Source: Planctomycetota bacterium (GTDB lineage: Bacteria > Planctomycetota > Planctomycetia > Planctomycetales > Planctomycetaceae). From it: a stretch of 60,505 nt of DNA. Of this stretch, positions 47,249 to 56,720 are shown in pieces. The translations under genes were made by a program, and so were the position numbers. Every line of letters begins with the position of its first letter. Position 1 is the stretch's first letter. Below the pieces are notes generated by a model, which did no database searches, was not told where the DNA came from, and worked only from the letters and a program-made list of their open reading frames with translations. The DNA lies in contig QWQG01000135.1 in NCBI GenBank assembly GCA_003670925.1, positions 1 to 60,505 on the forward strand, given 5' to 3'.

Positions 47249-48232
47249 TCAATAAGGCCCGCGAATATGCTGGGCAACTTTGGAATGATAAAACTCCGAC
47301 AGCCGGGAGTGCAATTCGCCGCTCAGTCTCGGTAGATTGCTGACCGCGGCGTTGCTCGTGACTTGCGCGGGAGACGACGCACCCGGAATGATAGTTGTGA
47401 CCGCATCGTGATCCAGAATCCAACGCAGCGCGGCTTGGGACATGGTCATCTCTTGCGGAAGTAAGACGCGGATTTCGTTCGCCAGTTCAACGCCGGTTTC
47501 AAACGGTAGTCCGGCAAAAGTTTCACCCACATTGAAAGCCTGCCCGTCGCGGTTGTAGTTGCGGTGGTCGCCCGCCGTGAATGTGGTCTGCTGAGTGAAC
47601 TTGCCGGAAAGCAGTCCGCTGGCAAGCGGCAGGCGCACGATGATGCTCACGCCGGCCTTCTGCGCCTGCGGAAACAAGTCTGAAACAAGTTTTTGCCGAA
47701 ACAGGTTGAAGATCACTTGCAGGGAAACAAGGCCTTCTTGGCCGAGACACAGCAACCCCTCTTCGACCGATTCCACCGAAGCCCCAAATTCACGGATCAC
47801 ACCGTCGGCTTTGAGCGATCGCACCCAATCGAAAATATGGCCCTTGCGAAGCGCGTCAAGCGGGATGCAATGCAGCTGTAGGCAATCAAGCGTCGTAACG
47901 CCTAATCGCTGACAAGCGGCATGCACGGCCGAACGCAGCGCAGCTTCCGTGTACTTGTCCGGAAAGACACTGCCGTCACGCCCAAACTTGGTAATGACGC
48001 GGATGGGATTGCCCCTGTGCGTCGCTAAGAATTGGCCGATGAGCGATTCGCTGCGTCCGCCACCGTAGACATCTGCGGTATCGAAAAAATCGACGCCGCT
48101 GTCCACGGCTGCCGACATAATTGCCAACGCCTGTGCGTCAGACATCGGTCCAAAATCGCCGCCAAATTGCCAACAACCAAGCCCGACTTCGCTGACTGGT
48201 TGTCCGAGTGTTCCAAAGTTTCTGGATTGCAT
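47249..48232 (-). CDS. Aldo/keto reductase
   Basis: 327 residues from ATG 48232, behind GGGG. The AKR layout is clear: FGTLGQPVSEVGLGCWQ, FFDTADVYGGGRSESLIGQ (Asp and Tyr), VITKFGRDG (Lys), LQLHCIP (His) and a C-terminal IIPGASSPAQV (NADPH-binding). The group fits the bacterial YdhF/YghZ-like members with varied substrates. The start was chosen at MQSRNFGTLG, the conserved N-terminus. It converges on the Cys-rich gene at the shared terminator. No operon. Confidence 0.93.
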   Translation of the reverse strand: MQSRNFGTLGQPVSEVGLGCWQFGGDFGPMSDAQALAIMSAAVDSGVDFFDTADVYGGGRSESLIGQFLATHRGNPIRVITKFGRDGSVFPDKYTEAALRSAVHAACQRLGVTTLDCLQLHCIPLDALRKGHIFDWVRSLKADGVIREFGASVESVEEGLLCLGQEGLVSLQVIFNLFRQKLVSDLFPQAQKAGVSIIVRLPLASGLLSGKFTQQTTFTAGDHRNYNRDGQAFNVGETFAGLPFETGVELANEIRVLLPQEMTMSQAALRWILDHDAVTTIIPGASSPAQVTSNAAVSNLPRLSGELHSRLSEFYHSKVAQHIRGPY

Positions 48233-48621
48233 GCCCCCAGTATAACCATTCTCAGGGGTGCCGATCAACGCTCAGGAAACCTGCCATCCTCTGCCGAACG
48301 CTAGCGTGTCTCCCCATCAGCTCAGATTCGAAGAACGTGCGACACCCGCAAGGTTTGCGTATTCTGCGTTGATTATGTTCGGCAGGAACAGCCAGTTTAT
48401 AATGGGGGATCTATTACCGGTTCCTTAGAGGAAAGGTTTTTTCTTCTGCTATCTCCAGTAAATGTGCTCAAGTCTCCGATGAATACCACTGGGTCGTAGC
48501 GGACGCATGTAGATCTTCCTGTTGACCTGATTGCCGGGTGACAAAAGATGATTTTAATGTGAGTTCCAAACACTCACACGAATCAACTGTCTGCCCAATC
48601 GTCACGGAAGGTGAAGGTCAC
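48233..48621 (+). promoter_or_regulatory. Region upstream of the porin gene with a -10 box and early hairpin/T-run
   Basis: TATAAT at 48398-48403 matches a perfect -10 box but no -35 is seen. Right after it, ACCGGTTCCT (48416-48425) pairs imperfectly with AGGAAAGGT (48428-48436) and is followed by T6 (48437-48442). This would end a transcript about 35 bases after its start, so it may be an attenuator or a chance. Another 180 bases follow before the porin ATG. Confidence 0.35.
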
Positions 48622-50211
48622 ATGATCCTGTCGAGGTTTCACTTCCAGCGATTGGGCCTCCTAGGGCTTGCGCTGTGTTGTGGACTTTTTTCGGAAGTTA
48701 TCGCGGAGGATGACTCTGGACAGAATCGCCTGCAGCCAACCTTCGGTGCCGAACAGGACTGGTTTGTTGGAGGCGGCAGGCAAACGTCTTTTCCTACCTC
48801 GGCCTTGCGTGGCCTCACGTTTCTCGATGAACAGGATGCCGCTGAGGTTCAGATTGACACGCATCCTCTTCCCGAAAACAGGGCTGGAAATTCGTTCGAG
48901 TCTGAGCTAGCACGGTTGCAACATCGGATTGATCAGCTTGAATCTGCGGAGCAGACACGCACCGAATTTGACTCTCAGCAAATCGCCGCCGCCGCCACTC
49001 AGAAAGCCGACGAAATTCAGCGGGCCGCGGGCTGGCAGGATATGTCCACCGACAAGTGGACGGTCAAGCTGGGCGGGCATGTGCAACTGGATTATATCAA
49101 CTGGGCGAATGCTGACCCGGCCATTACCGACGCAGAGGACTATTTCCAATTTCGTCGTCTACGACTTGTGGCGGATGGAACAGGCTATGGTCAGTGCGAC
49201 TTCCGATTGCAGATGACACTCGAGCCTGAAAGCATCAACGTCCCGAGCATCCCCAACAAACCCCTCGTTGCCACATTACCTGAGGTAAAAGATGCCTATT
49301 TTTCAATGAACGAAATCCCGGGCATTGGGCGATTTCGCATCGGAAATTTCTTTGTTCCATTCGGTCTGGAACAAGTGACGAACGACACCAACAACGTTTT
49401 TCTAGAACGGTCGATCCCCACTGGTGGAGTGTTCACCGCGGACCGTGAAGTCGGAGCTGCGTTGTACAACTGCAGTGACGACCAGAGCGTGACATGGACG
49501 ACGGGCGTCTTCTTTGACAGCATTAGCGAATCGCTGAAGTCACGGCTTGATGATAATCAGGGAGCACGTGTTTCAGGTCGGCTAACGTGGACACCGTTCT
49601 ATGATGAGCCATCCAACGGGCGTTATCTTGTGCATACCGGAATCGGGATTTTACATACCCATGACCAAGACGGTGTCGTCCGTTTTCGGGCACGTCCTCA
49701 AATTCATGAAGGGCCTCGTCTGATTGACAGTGGCGACATTCTGGCGGACAACTTCACGACAGGCAATCTAGAATTCGCCGCCGTGATGGGGCCTTTAACA
49801 CTTCAAAGCGAGGCCTTTGTCTCGGGCGTTCAGACCAACACGAGTGGTGTGCAAACAGCGACTGGCGGCTACGCTCACCTGAGTTATTTTTTAACGGGTG
49901 AGAATCGCATCTATGAACGATTCGGACAACATGGAGCTCAGTTCGGCCGCAGTGTTCCAACGTCTAATTTCTTTATCGTGCCGGGTGCCATAAGCCCCGG
50001 TGCATGGGAACTGAAAGCGCGCTACTCTAATCTGAATCTCAATCAGTTCCACAAAGGAGCTTACAACGATCTCACGACTGGATTCAATTGGTACTGGAGC
50101 GATCGAACTCGCGTCATGTTTGACTGGATTCATCCGGTAACGACGGCTCAGGCTGCTTTTGGGCAAACGCAATCGGATCTTCTCGCCATGCGGTTTGACT
50201 TCAATTGGTAA
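48622..50211 (+). CDS. Porin of the OprO/OprP (phosphate-selective) type
   Basis: 529 residues from ATG 48622 (AAGG nearby); a GTG further up at 48538 is less likely. The signal is FQRLGLLGLALCCGLFSEVIAE. Residues about 95-115 form a short coiled coil (ELARLQHRIDQLESAEQTRTEF), then WTVKLGGHVQLDYINWANAD opens the beta-barrel, with FQFRRLRLVADGTGYG, GRFRIGNFFVPFGLEQVT, and C-terminal DRTRVMFDWIHPV and MRFDFNW ending in aromatic Trp, as in outer-membrane proteins. The family forms anion- or phosphate-selective trimeric channels in Gram-negatives. It is separated by 76 bases from the Cys-rich gene that follows, which could share the transcript. Confidence 0.9.
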   Translation: MILSRFHFQRLGLLGLALCCGLFSEVIAEDDSGQNRLQPTFGAEQDWFVGGGRQTSFPTSALRGLTFLDEQDAAEVQIDTHPLPENRAGNSFESELARLQHRIDQLESAEQTRTEFDSQQIAAAATQKADEIQRAAGWQDMSTDKWTVKLGGHVQLDYINWANADPAITDAEDYFQFRRLRLVADGTGYGQCDFRLQMTLEPESINVPSIPNKPLVATLPEVKDAYFSMNEIPGIGRFRIGNFFVPFGLEQVTNDTNNVFLERSIPTGGVFTADREVGAALYNCSDDQSVTWTTGVFFDSISESLKSRLDDNQGARVSGRLTWTPFYDEPSNGRYLVHTGIGILHTHDQDGVVRFRARPQIHEGPRLIDSGDILADNFTTGNLEFAAVMGPLTLQSEAFVSGVQTNTSGVQTATGGYAHLSYFLTGENRIYERFGQHGAQFGRSVPTSNFFIVPGAISPGAWELKARYSNLNLNQFHKGAYNDLTTGFNWYWSDRTRVMFDWIHPVTTAQAAFGQTQSDLLAMRFDFNW

Positions 50212-50287
50212 CGCAGGGCGGTGTCGACTTCACCAGTTGGAACGCTCAAGCCTACTCTTTGCGATCCTCCTCAACTAGGTAATGTTT

Positions 50288-50845
50288 ATGGAAACGTCTA
50301 CGCGCCGCACGCTGCTTGTTTCGCTTTTTTCCGCTGTCTGGGGTGCAGGTTTTTCATCTGTTGCCATCGCCGACGAAGGTTGCTGTGCGCATTGTGGTTG
50401 CGTGGCCAAACGTTGTCGCCAGATCTGCCGGCTTGTCAGCGAGAATAAAAAAATTACCACCACTTGCTGGGGCATGAAGTGCGAAGATTTCTGTGTGCCT
50501 GGGCCAAGCACTCCCGACTGCCAACACAGCGAAACCATCTGTAGCCCAAGACCTGATTCGGGAGATGTTTCCTCTGCGCCGAAGAAACGCGTGTGGACGT
50601 CTTGGATCCCTAGCAGCAGTGGCGAAATTTTCACGAAACGAAAGTTGATGAAGAAAACGGTGACGACGACCGTGCCTGCGTACAAATGGGTTGTCGAATC
50701 CGCTTGTCCACAGTGCATTGCGGCGTTTGAACCTGTCTGCATTCCCCCCCGAACCAAAATCCCCCCGATGCCTCTCGTGGCAACCGTTCACGGGTTGGAA
50801 TTGGTTTGCACACAAAAATTAGAATCGGAGACGTCGCTTGAATGA
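50288..50845 (+). CDS. Exported Cys-rich protein (planctomycete type)
   Basis: 185 residues from ATG 50288, with AGG eight bases ahead; an ATG two codons earlier is also possible. A signal peptide TLLVSLFSAVWGAGFSSVAIA is followed by ADEGCCAHCGCVAKRCRQIC, TTTCWGMKCEDFCVPGPS and CQHSETICSP, about 15 cysteines in the first 90 residues of the mature chain, and later VWTSWIPSSSG and KKLMKK-like (KRKLMKKTVTTTVPAYKWV), VVESACPQC. I recall similar proteins with CxxCGC and TCWG..C motifs only from planctomycetes; no function is known. It may be in one transcript with the porin (76 bases) and the membrane protein gene 34 bases below. Confidence 0.75.
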   Translation: METSTRRTLLVSLFSAVWGAGFSSVAIADEGCCAHCGCVAKRCRQICRLVSENKKITTTCWGMKCEDFCVPGPSTPDCQHSETICSPRPDSGDVSSAPKKRVWTSWIPSSSGEIFTKRKLMKKTVTTTVPAYKWVVESACPQCIAAFEPVCIPPRTKIPPMPLVATVHGLELVCTQKLESETSLE

Positions 50846-50879
50846 CAGGTGATGGCTAACATCCTATTGTCCTGAAATT

Positions 50880-51575
50880 ATGTCTGGCCCTGACGCAAAA
50901 AATATGATCGATGAAACATGGTGCCCTGCCACAGGGGCGATTGTGGCAACCTTGGGGGTGGCTGCCCTCTTAGATATCGCGACCGCTGAAACGCTGAGTC
51001 TCACGGATCACGCTCCTTCACTTGGCGTAGTCATCTTCCGCCTCATTGATTCTTACGCCAGTCCTGTGGCACTCGCGAGCACGCTACTCGCATGGATTTT
51101 TTGGAACTGGCGATCTCAGATCCACTTTAAATTCTTTTTCAAAATGACAATGGGGCTTTCGCTGATTGCCTTGCTAGATAATTTGGTGGGACTGATCATT
51201 TGCTTGTTTGACAAGCAGGACAGTCCGGGTTTTCTGTTGCTCTCCGCGAGTTTTGTGTATCTGGAAAACATTGCGTTTTTTACAGTTTTCTACTGGCATT
51301 TTGATCATCCGCTTCAAATTCGAATTGCCGCTGGCGAAAAAATTCATCCCGAAATTGTGTTCCCTCAGTACGGTTCGCCATTTGAATCTCTCGCCAATTG
51401 GAAGCCCAGCTATCTGGATTATTTATTTCTATCATTCAACACCTCGAGTACATTTGGACCCACCCATCCCATTCCTCTTCGCGGCACGGTTCAAGTGGGA
51501 ATGATGTTGCAAGTCAGTATTGCGATGGCCATCCTGATCATGCTGGCTGCGCGGGCCATTGGCTTAATCCACTAA
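50880..51575 (+). CDS. Five-helix membrane protein with channel-like C-terminus
   Basis: 231 residues. About five membrane helices: GAIVATLGVAALLDIATA, PVALASTLLAWIFWNW, MTMGLSLIALLDNLVGLIICLF, FLLLSASFVYLENIAFFTVFYW and QVGMMLQVSIAMAILIMLAARA. Between the last two there is a loop PSYLDYLFLSFNTSSTFGPTHP that resembles the pore loop of small potassium-channel-like or DUF1345 proteins, but the GYG filter is absent. So transport or channel function is not proven. Start ATG 50880. It follows the Cys-rich gene by 34 bases and may be in its transcript. Confidence 0.65.
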   Translation: MSGPDAKNMIDETWCPATGAIVATLGVAALLDIATAETLSLTDHAPSLGVVIFRLIDSYASPVALASTLLAWIFWNWRSQIHFKFFFKMTMGLSLIALLDNLVGLIICLFDKQDSPGFLLLSASFVYLENIAFFTVFYWHFDHPLQIRIAAGEKIHPEIVFPQYGSPFESLANWKPSYLDYLFLSFNTSSTFGPTHPIPLRGTVQVGMMLQVSIAMAILIMLAARAIGLIH

Positions 51576-51750
51576 TTTAGGCCCGATATTGGTTCAAAGA
51601 TTCGCGATGGTTGTTCATGCATCATTTATTCAAGAGACCATTGATCTTCTGAAGTAAGCAACTCGCGATTTAACAGAATCACTTCCCGCCCAGTTTTTGC
51701 GGCCACTCTTGTTTTGCTTGGAGGACCGCCAACCGTTTGAAATCACGCCC

Positions 51751-52023
51751 ATGAAATTTTTCCGCTACCGCCGCCCCTCTTGGAAAACCATCCTGGGAAT
51801 TACGGCCGCCAAAAAACGCCTCAAGAAAGACCTCGGCATCACAGCCCTGCTCAAACCGTTTCGCTGGTGGACTAACGAGAAACGCAAGATCAAAAGGGCT
51901 GTCGGTTACGAATCAGAGGTTGGGCGTCTGCTTCGTCATGGTTTGCCGCGGCCGGGTGGGTGTCTCGTGGTGTTGATCGCTGGACCGCTGACCATGCTGG
52001 GCCTAGTGTGGCTGGTGGTGTGA
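51751..52023 (+). CDS. Small basic protein with C-terminal membrane segment
   Basis: 90 residues from ATG 51751 (a TTG at 51697 would add 18). The first 75 residues are very basic: RYRRPSWKTILGITAAKKRL, TNEKRKIKRAVGYESEVGRL. The end, PRPGGCLVVLIAGPLTMLGLVWLVV, is one hydrophobic segment. I recall similar basic proteins with KTILGITKAKKR and GYESE motifs in planctomycetes but not their function. It could be a DNA- or RNA-associated, membrane-anchored protein (inference). It is convergent with the PSD1 gene. Confidence 0.6.
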   Translation: MKFFRYRRPSWKTILGITAAKKRLKKDLGITALLKPFRWWTNEKRKIKRAVGYESEVGRLLRHGLPRPGGCLVVLIAGPLTMLGLVWLVV

Positions 52024-52095
52024 TGCTGGACGAAATCAAATTCACGGCCATTAAGGCGAGTTCAACCAGCGAGTCTGCAGCACGTTGAGTACGCT

Positions 52096-55000
52096 TCAGT
52101 CCACGAACAAAAATTCGTTCGAACACAGGAGTACCTGCGCCAATTGTTCAAGTGGTGAGAGCTGGTCGTGGGGATCGTGGGGAAAGTCGGTATCGGAATT
52201 CCAAGACCGAGGCGATTCCGCGGCAGCGTCGCTAATGGTACATGTCCAGAGATACTGATTGCTGTTGAGCGTCTCACCGATCTCAACCACAAAATCGAGC
52301 GTGTCGCCCGGCATCACTGGCAGCGATTCCACGTTCAACGGCAGTGTCTGGTGGAAAGCCTTTGACGATTGCAGCGTGCCACTTTTTGAACTAACAATAT
52401 ACACGCGGATCCCGTCACCGACGGCAGGCTCATGCTTGAGTTCGGACTGGATCGTGATGGTCATCGCTGCGGGGGCCGTCCAGCGGCGCACGGATGCGTG
52501 GGCTCGATCATTGCCCGGATGCCCGCCTTTCGCAGTGAGTTGCACCCATCCCAACCCGGCGTCCGGCCACGTTTCACTGCCTTGCCATGCGTTGCCGGTG
52601 AAGTGCGGCAGTGCGGCAAAGCCCGCTACGCGTTGCGTTGCTTCATCGTAGGAACCGAACCCGTATGACCAGTCGGAGGCGGTGACTGATGCTAGGGAAT
52701 TTTCGGGAACATCAGCCACCAGCAGCTCGTGTGCGGCGGCGAGTTGAGCGCTCGTCGGCTCGCGCTGTAGGGCATGACGATACAGCGTGCGAATCTGCTC
52801 GTCGGCATTGAGTTCCGCTGGCAGCGCCGCAGCCAGTGCGCGTGCACGCTCTAGGGCCAATGGGTGATTCATTAGAAACAGCGACTGCTGAGGAACTGTC
52901 GTCTCACTGCGTTTTGGAATGGGCAGATCGGGGTTTGCAAAGTCGAACATGCGCAGCGTGCCCGGCAAGTACTGGCGATCGACCAGCCCGTACAACGTCC
53001 GCCGCACCGGGAACGGTTTCGAAAATAGGTTCGCAGGCTTGCCGCCGCTCCGCTGGTCCAGTTGACCGGAGACGACGAGCATGGAATCTCGCATTTCTTC
53101 AAATGACAGCCGATGCACGTGCATGTGCCAGAGCAAGCGGTTTTCCGGGTCGACCTCGCGGGCATGGCCAAGTTCCGCGTCGGTGGCAGGGCCGTCCGAA
53201 GACTGCCGGTACGCGGCAGACAGCACGAGCATGCGATGCAGCGCCTTCAGATTCCAGCCACTGGCGACAAATTCTGACGTCAACCAATCTAGTAACGCTG
53301 GATGTGATGGCCGTTCAGCCCGAATTCCGAAGTCCCCAGGTGTGGTGACTAGACCGGCTCCAAAATGATGGGCCCAGACGCGGTTCACCATGACTCGCGC
53401 GGTGAGAGGATTAGCCGGATCGACAATGGCCTCCGCCATTTCTAGACGCCCGCTGCCATGCTCAAAGGGCTTTCGATCAGGGCCGGAAAGCAACTCCAGA
53501 AATCGCCGGGGCACATCATCGCCTTTATTCGCCGAGTTGCCTCGTTTGAAAATTCGCGGCGACGAGGGTACTTGCCGATCTTCAATGATGGTCGCGAAGC
53601 GCGGATCGGAAGCGGCATTGATGATCAAGCGATCCACCTCACCCTGCAGTTTCCACAATTCGGTGCAGGTTCCAGAATCGAAATCATATTCCGTATTGAC
53701 GACCGCTTCGTCTGGGACTTCGCAGAGAGATCCCGGGCCGTATAGCAGCGATCGGAGTTGTTCGGCAGCCGGATCAGGCATGGTATGGATGGCGATGCCT
53801 TGTGCGTCTGACTGCTTGACTGCGGCCTGCCACCGCGCATCGATGCCCTGCAACAGGGTTGCATATCGCGTAATCACGTCGGTAAATGACGTGGGAGCGA
53901 CAGCAAACGCAGCCGCCACAAGCGGATTGATTTGTTCGGCACGGAGTTCCTGAAGTGCCTGCGTTACGTGAGCGACCTGTGCCGAAAATTGATCGTCGGG
54001 GATCTCCGCGTAGCGATGCCATGCCACAAACACAGGATCATGCCGCAGACCAGCATCGCGCAAATAGTCGCGCCAACGATGCACGAAGGCAGGCAGCAGA
54101 TCACCAAGTTCTAGGATCTGATCAAATCCCTCCTCCGGATACTTCTGCAATTCGCGTTGCGCCTGCAGATAGTCTCCGATGCGCGATCGGATGCGCGCTG
54201 ATGTCGAGACGCGGCGTTCCTGACGCAGGGTGGCAAGAGCATCCGTGCGCTTTTTCAATTCCGCTGCGAACGCTTCATCCTGCATCTGTCCATTTGGCAA
54301 CGGCACAATTTGTTCGCGGCAACTGTCGAAGACCCCGTACAACGCGTAATAGTCGGCAGTAGGAATCGGGTCGTATTTGTGATCATGACAACGCGCACAG
54401 CTCACGGTGAGCGCCATCGTACCGCGACACACAACGTCGATGCGATCATCGATAATGTCACGTCGCACTCCCTGAAACCTACGACCGAGCGTCAAAAAAC
54501 CCATCGCGGCAAGGTCTGCATCCCCCCGATCGGCCACTTGATCAGCGGCCAGTTGCAGCAGCAGAAAACGATCGTATGGCATGTTGGCGTTGAACGCATC
54601 AACTACCCAGTCTCGATATGACCACGCATGAATCCAGAATCGCTCCTCCCGCGCATATACGTAACCCTTCGTGTCAGAATACCGGGCGATATCCAGCCAG
54701 TGGCGCGCCCAGTGCTGGCCATGCGTCGGGGAGGCCAGCAGCCGATCCACCAAATTTTCGTAAGCCTTGGCGTCCGCGTCGTGCATGAAATTGTCGACGT
54801 CGGCAGCGGTGGGTGGCAGTCCGGTCAGCGTATAGAAAGCGCGGCGGATCAATGTCCGTCGATCGGCTTCAACGGACAACGTCAGATCAACCTCATCCAG
54901 CTTCGCCAGCAGAAAGGCATCGACTGGCGTCTGGCTGCGCACGGCATTTGCTGCCGCAATCACTGGAACTTCCGGCCGTGAGACCGGTTGAAATGCCCAA

Positions 55001-55464
55001 TGCGTTTTCGCCAAATCAGCGTTAGGTGCTTTCAATGGAACTGCAGCTTGCGGCCACACGGCACCAAGTTCTACCCAATGGATCAGGGCCTGTTTCTCGG
55101 CCTCCGGCAATTCCTTCTTCGGAGGCATCTGGAGATCGCCGTCGTAGCGAATCGCCTGAATCATGTGGCTGCCCGACACGTCACCCGGAATTAGCGCCGC
55201 ACCGGAATCGCCACCCTTCAGCATCGCCTCACGGGAATCCAAGCGCAACCCGGCGGACTGCTTCTGATCACCGTGACATCCGAGACACTTCTCAACCAGC
55301 ACCGGGCGGACGTGCGTTTCAAAAAAATGGGCATCATCCTGTGCTGCCACAGGGAAGAGGGGCGAGCCGATCATCGCTATCACGATGATCAGGAGGATGT
55401 ATTTCCGCCGCAGGGTACAGTCCAGCGATGCAACGAATTCCGAAAGTCGGCGACACGCAACCAT
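52096..55464 (-). CDS. PSD1 domain protein: cytochrome c-type plus DUF1549/DUF1553
   Basis: 1122 residues. A signal peptide (KYILLIIVIAMIGSPLFPVAAQ) is followed by a heme motif CLGCH (60-64) in VRPVLVEKCLGCHGDQKQS and by MPPKKELP, the Met ligand, typical of planctomycete cytochrome C domains. DUF1549 follows (TPVDAFLLAKLDE, HWLDIARYSDTKGY, FLLLQLAADQVAD), then DUF1553 (SGPDRKPFEHGSGRLEMAE, ANPLTARVMVNRVWAHHFG, FGIRAERPSHPALLDWLTSE, VPQQSLFLMNHP). These exported proteins are characteristic of planctomycetes and Verrucomicrobia and are often next to DUF1501 proteins; here it is separate from the one at the left edge. Substrate not known. The gene stands alone. Confidence 0.95.
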   Translation of the reverse strand: MVACRRLSEFVASLDCTLRRKYILLIIVIAMIGSPLFPVAAQDDAHFFETHVRPVLVEKCLGCHGDQKQSAGLRLDSREAMLKGGDSGAALIPGDVSGSHMIQAIRYDGDLQMPPKKELPEAEKQALIHWVELGAVWPQAAVPLKAPNADLAKTHWAFQPVSRPEVPVIAAANAVRSQTPVDAFLLAKLDEVDLTLSVEADRRTLIRRAFYTLTGLPPTAADVDNFMHDADAKAYENLVDRLLASPTHGQHWARHWLDIARYSDTKGYVYAREERFWIHAWSYRDWVVDAFNANMPYDRFLLLQLAADQVADRGDADLAAMGFLTLGRRFQGVRRDIIDDRIDVVCRGTMALTVSCARCHDHKYDPIPTADYYALYGVFDSCREQIVPLPNGQMQDEAFAAELKKRTDALATLRQERRVSTSARIRSRIGDYLQAQRELQKYPEEGFDQILELGDLLPAFVHRWRDYLRDAGLRHDPVFVAWHRYAEIPDDQFSAQVAHVTQALQELRAEQINPLVAAAFAVAPTSFTDVITRYATLLQGIDARWQAAVKQSDAQGIAIHTMPDPAAEQLRSLLYGPGSLCEVPDEAVVNTEYDFDSGTCTELWKLQGEVDRLIINAASDPRFATIIEDRQVPSSPRIFKRGNSANKGDDVPRRFLELLSGPDRKPFEHGSGRLEMAEAIVDPANPLTARVMVNRVWAHHFGAGLVTTPGDFGIRAERPSHPALLDWLTSEFVASGWNLKALHRMLVLSAAYRQSSDGPATDAELGHAREVDPENRLLWHMHVHRLSFEEMRDSMLVVSGQLDQRSGGKPANLFSKPFPVRRTLYGLVDRQYLPGTLRMFDFANPDLPIPKRSETTVPQQSLFLMNHPLALERARALAAALPAELNADEQIRTLYRHALQREPTSAQLAAAHELLVADVPENSLASVTASDWSYGFGSYDEATQRVAGFAALPHFTGNAWQGSETWPDAGLGWVQLTAKGGHPGNDRAHASVRRWTAPAAMTITIQSELKHEPAVGDGIRVYIVSSKSGTLQSSKAFHQTLPLNVESLPVMPGDTLDFVVEIGETLNSNQYLWTCTISDAAAESPRSWNSDTDFPHDPHDQLSPLEQLAQVLLCSNEFLFVD

Positions 55465-55850
55465 ATTGATCAGCCTACAGTGAGGCGGCAGGAAAATTCA
55501 GGAGGGAAGTGAATTCTGGCGTGCAAGACGATCTGGCTCAAGTGTCAGCTGTCGATTATGCCCTTTTTGCACAGTACCCTCTAAAATACTGGAAAATCAC
55601 AGACCAGCCGCTTGCAGCTGGATAAACGGCAACGAAAACTGCGGAACGGTTTACATTAGGGAGGTCAGCGGAGAACATCCCGGTCTGCTGGACGATCGCA
55701 GAGGATAGATCCCATGGACAGCGATCGATGTGAACTCCTGTCCGAACGCATCCGGAATTTTCATTTTAGACGTCCGTCAGGAACTTAACCAAGGTCGAGC
55801 CATCCGCGTGCACATACGCACTTTTCCCGGATCGCGTTCGGAAATTTTTG
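55465..55850. other. Intergenic region between divergent PSD1 and EamA genes
   Basis: About 386 bases with no convincing gene, repeat or hairpin. Promoters for both genes must lie here but none could be placed. Confidence 0.35.
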
Positions 55851-56720
55851 ATGCGGCCATCTTTGCTGATGCTGTGTGGAGCATTTGCGTTTGCAGTGAT
55901 GGGTGCGTTTACGCACGCCGCGGCGAAGCATTATGACTGGCAAGTGATCGCATTGACGCGGTCAATCCTCGCGATGATGATTGCCGGCCTGCTGGCCGTC
56001 AAGGCAAAGACGCCCATGGTCTTTCTCCGTCCGTGGACACTCTGGGTACGAAGCATCGCCGGCAGTCTGAGTGTAATGTGCAACTTCTACGCCCTGTCGC
56101 GACTTCCGATTGCCGACGCATTGACGCTCACAAACATGTTTCCCGTCTGGATTGCCGTGCTGTCCTGGCCTGTGCTCGGCCGCTTTCCGGAGCGTGATGT
56201 GTGGTTTGGAGTGTTGTGCGGAGTCATGGGGGTCGCGGTGATGCAGCAGCCGTATCTTGTGGAAGGTAACCTTGGAACACTGGCGGCCGTCACCGGATCA
56301 GTCACAAGTGCGGTGGCCCTGATCGGACTCCATCGTCTTGGCCACATCGCACCCAATGCCATCGTGTTCCACTTTTCTGCTGTTTCGGTGCTCGTCGTCC
56401 TAGCGACTATGTTCGTGGTGCCACCCGAACAGGCGTTGGCGTTACAACTGACAGCCGTGTGGCCAGCCCCGGCCTACTTACTGGGAGTAGGAATCTTCGC
56501 CACGCTGGGACAACTGCTCCTGACGCGCGCGTTCGCCGCAGGAGCACCGGCGCGGATCTCGGTCATCGGACTGACGCAGGTGGGTTTTGCGATGATCTTT
56601 GATGTCATGTTCTGGAACCGCTCGCTCCAGATTCATTCGCTTCTCGGCATGTTCCTCGTGATCGTCCCCACGGTTTGGCTCATGCTTCACCGCGACTCCC
56701 GCAATTCGACGAACGGCTAG
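55851..56720 (+). CDS. EamA/DMT-family transporter
   Basis: 289 residues from ATG 55851; a TTG one codon earlier is also possible. About ten membrane helices in two EamA repeats; the first has LLMLCGAFAFAVMGAFTHAA and GSLSVMCNFYALSRLPIADA, the second GTLAAVTGSVTSAVALIGL and GQLLLTRAFAAGAPARISV. Members export amino acids, drugs, nucleotides or other metabolites. Closest in type to the RhaT/EamA permeases of the ten-helix class. The stop codon TAG at 56718-56720 directly abuts the stop of the sulfotransferase gene on the other strand (TAGCTA). Confidence 0.92.
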   Translation: MRPSLLMLCGAFAFAVMGAFTHAAAKHYDWQVIALTRSILAMMIAGLLAVKAKTPMVFLRPWTLWVRSIAGSLSVMCNFYALSRLPIADALTLTNMFPVWIAVLSWPVLGRFPERDVWFGVLCGVMGVAVMQQPYLVEGNLGTLAAVTGSVTSAVALIGLHRLGHIAPNAIVFHFSAVSVLVVLATMFVVPPEQALALQLTAVWPAPAYLLGVGIFATLGQLLLTRAFAAGAPARISVIGLTQVGFAMIFDVMFWNRSLQIHSLLGMFLVIVPTVWLMLHRDSRNSTNG

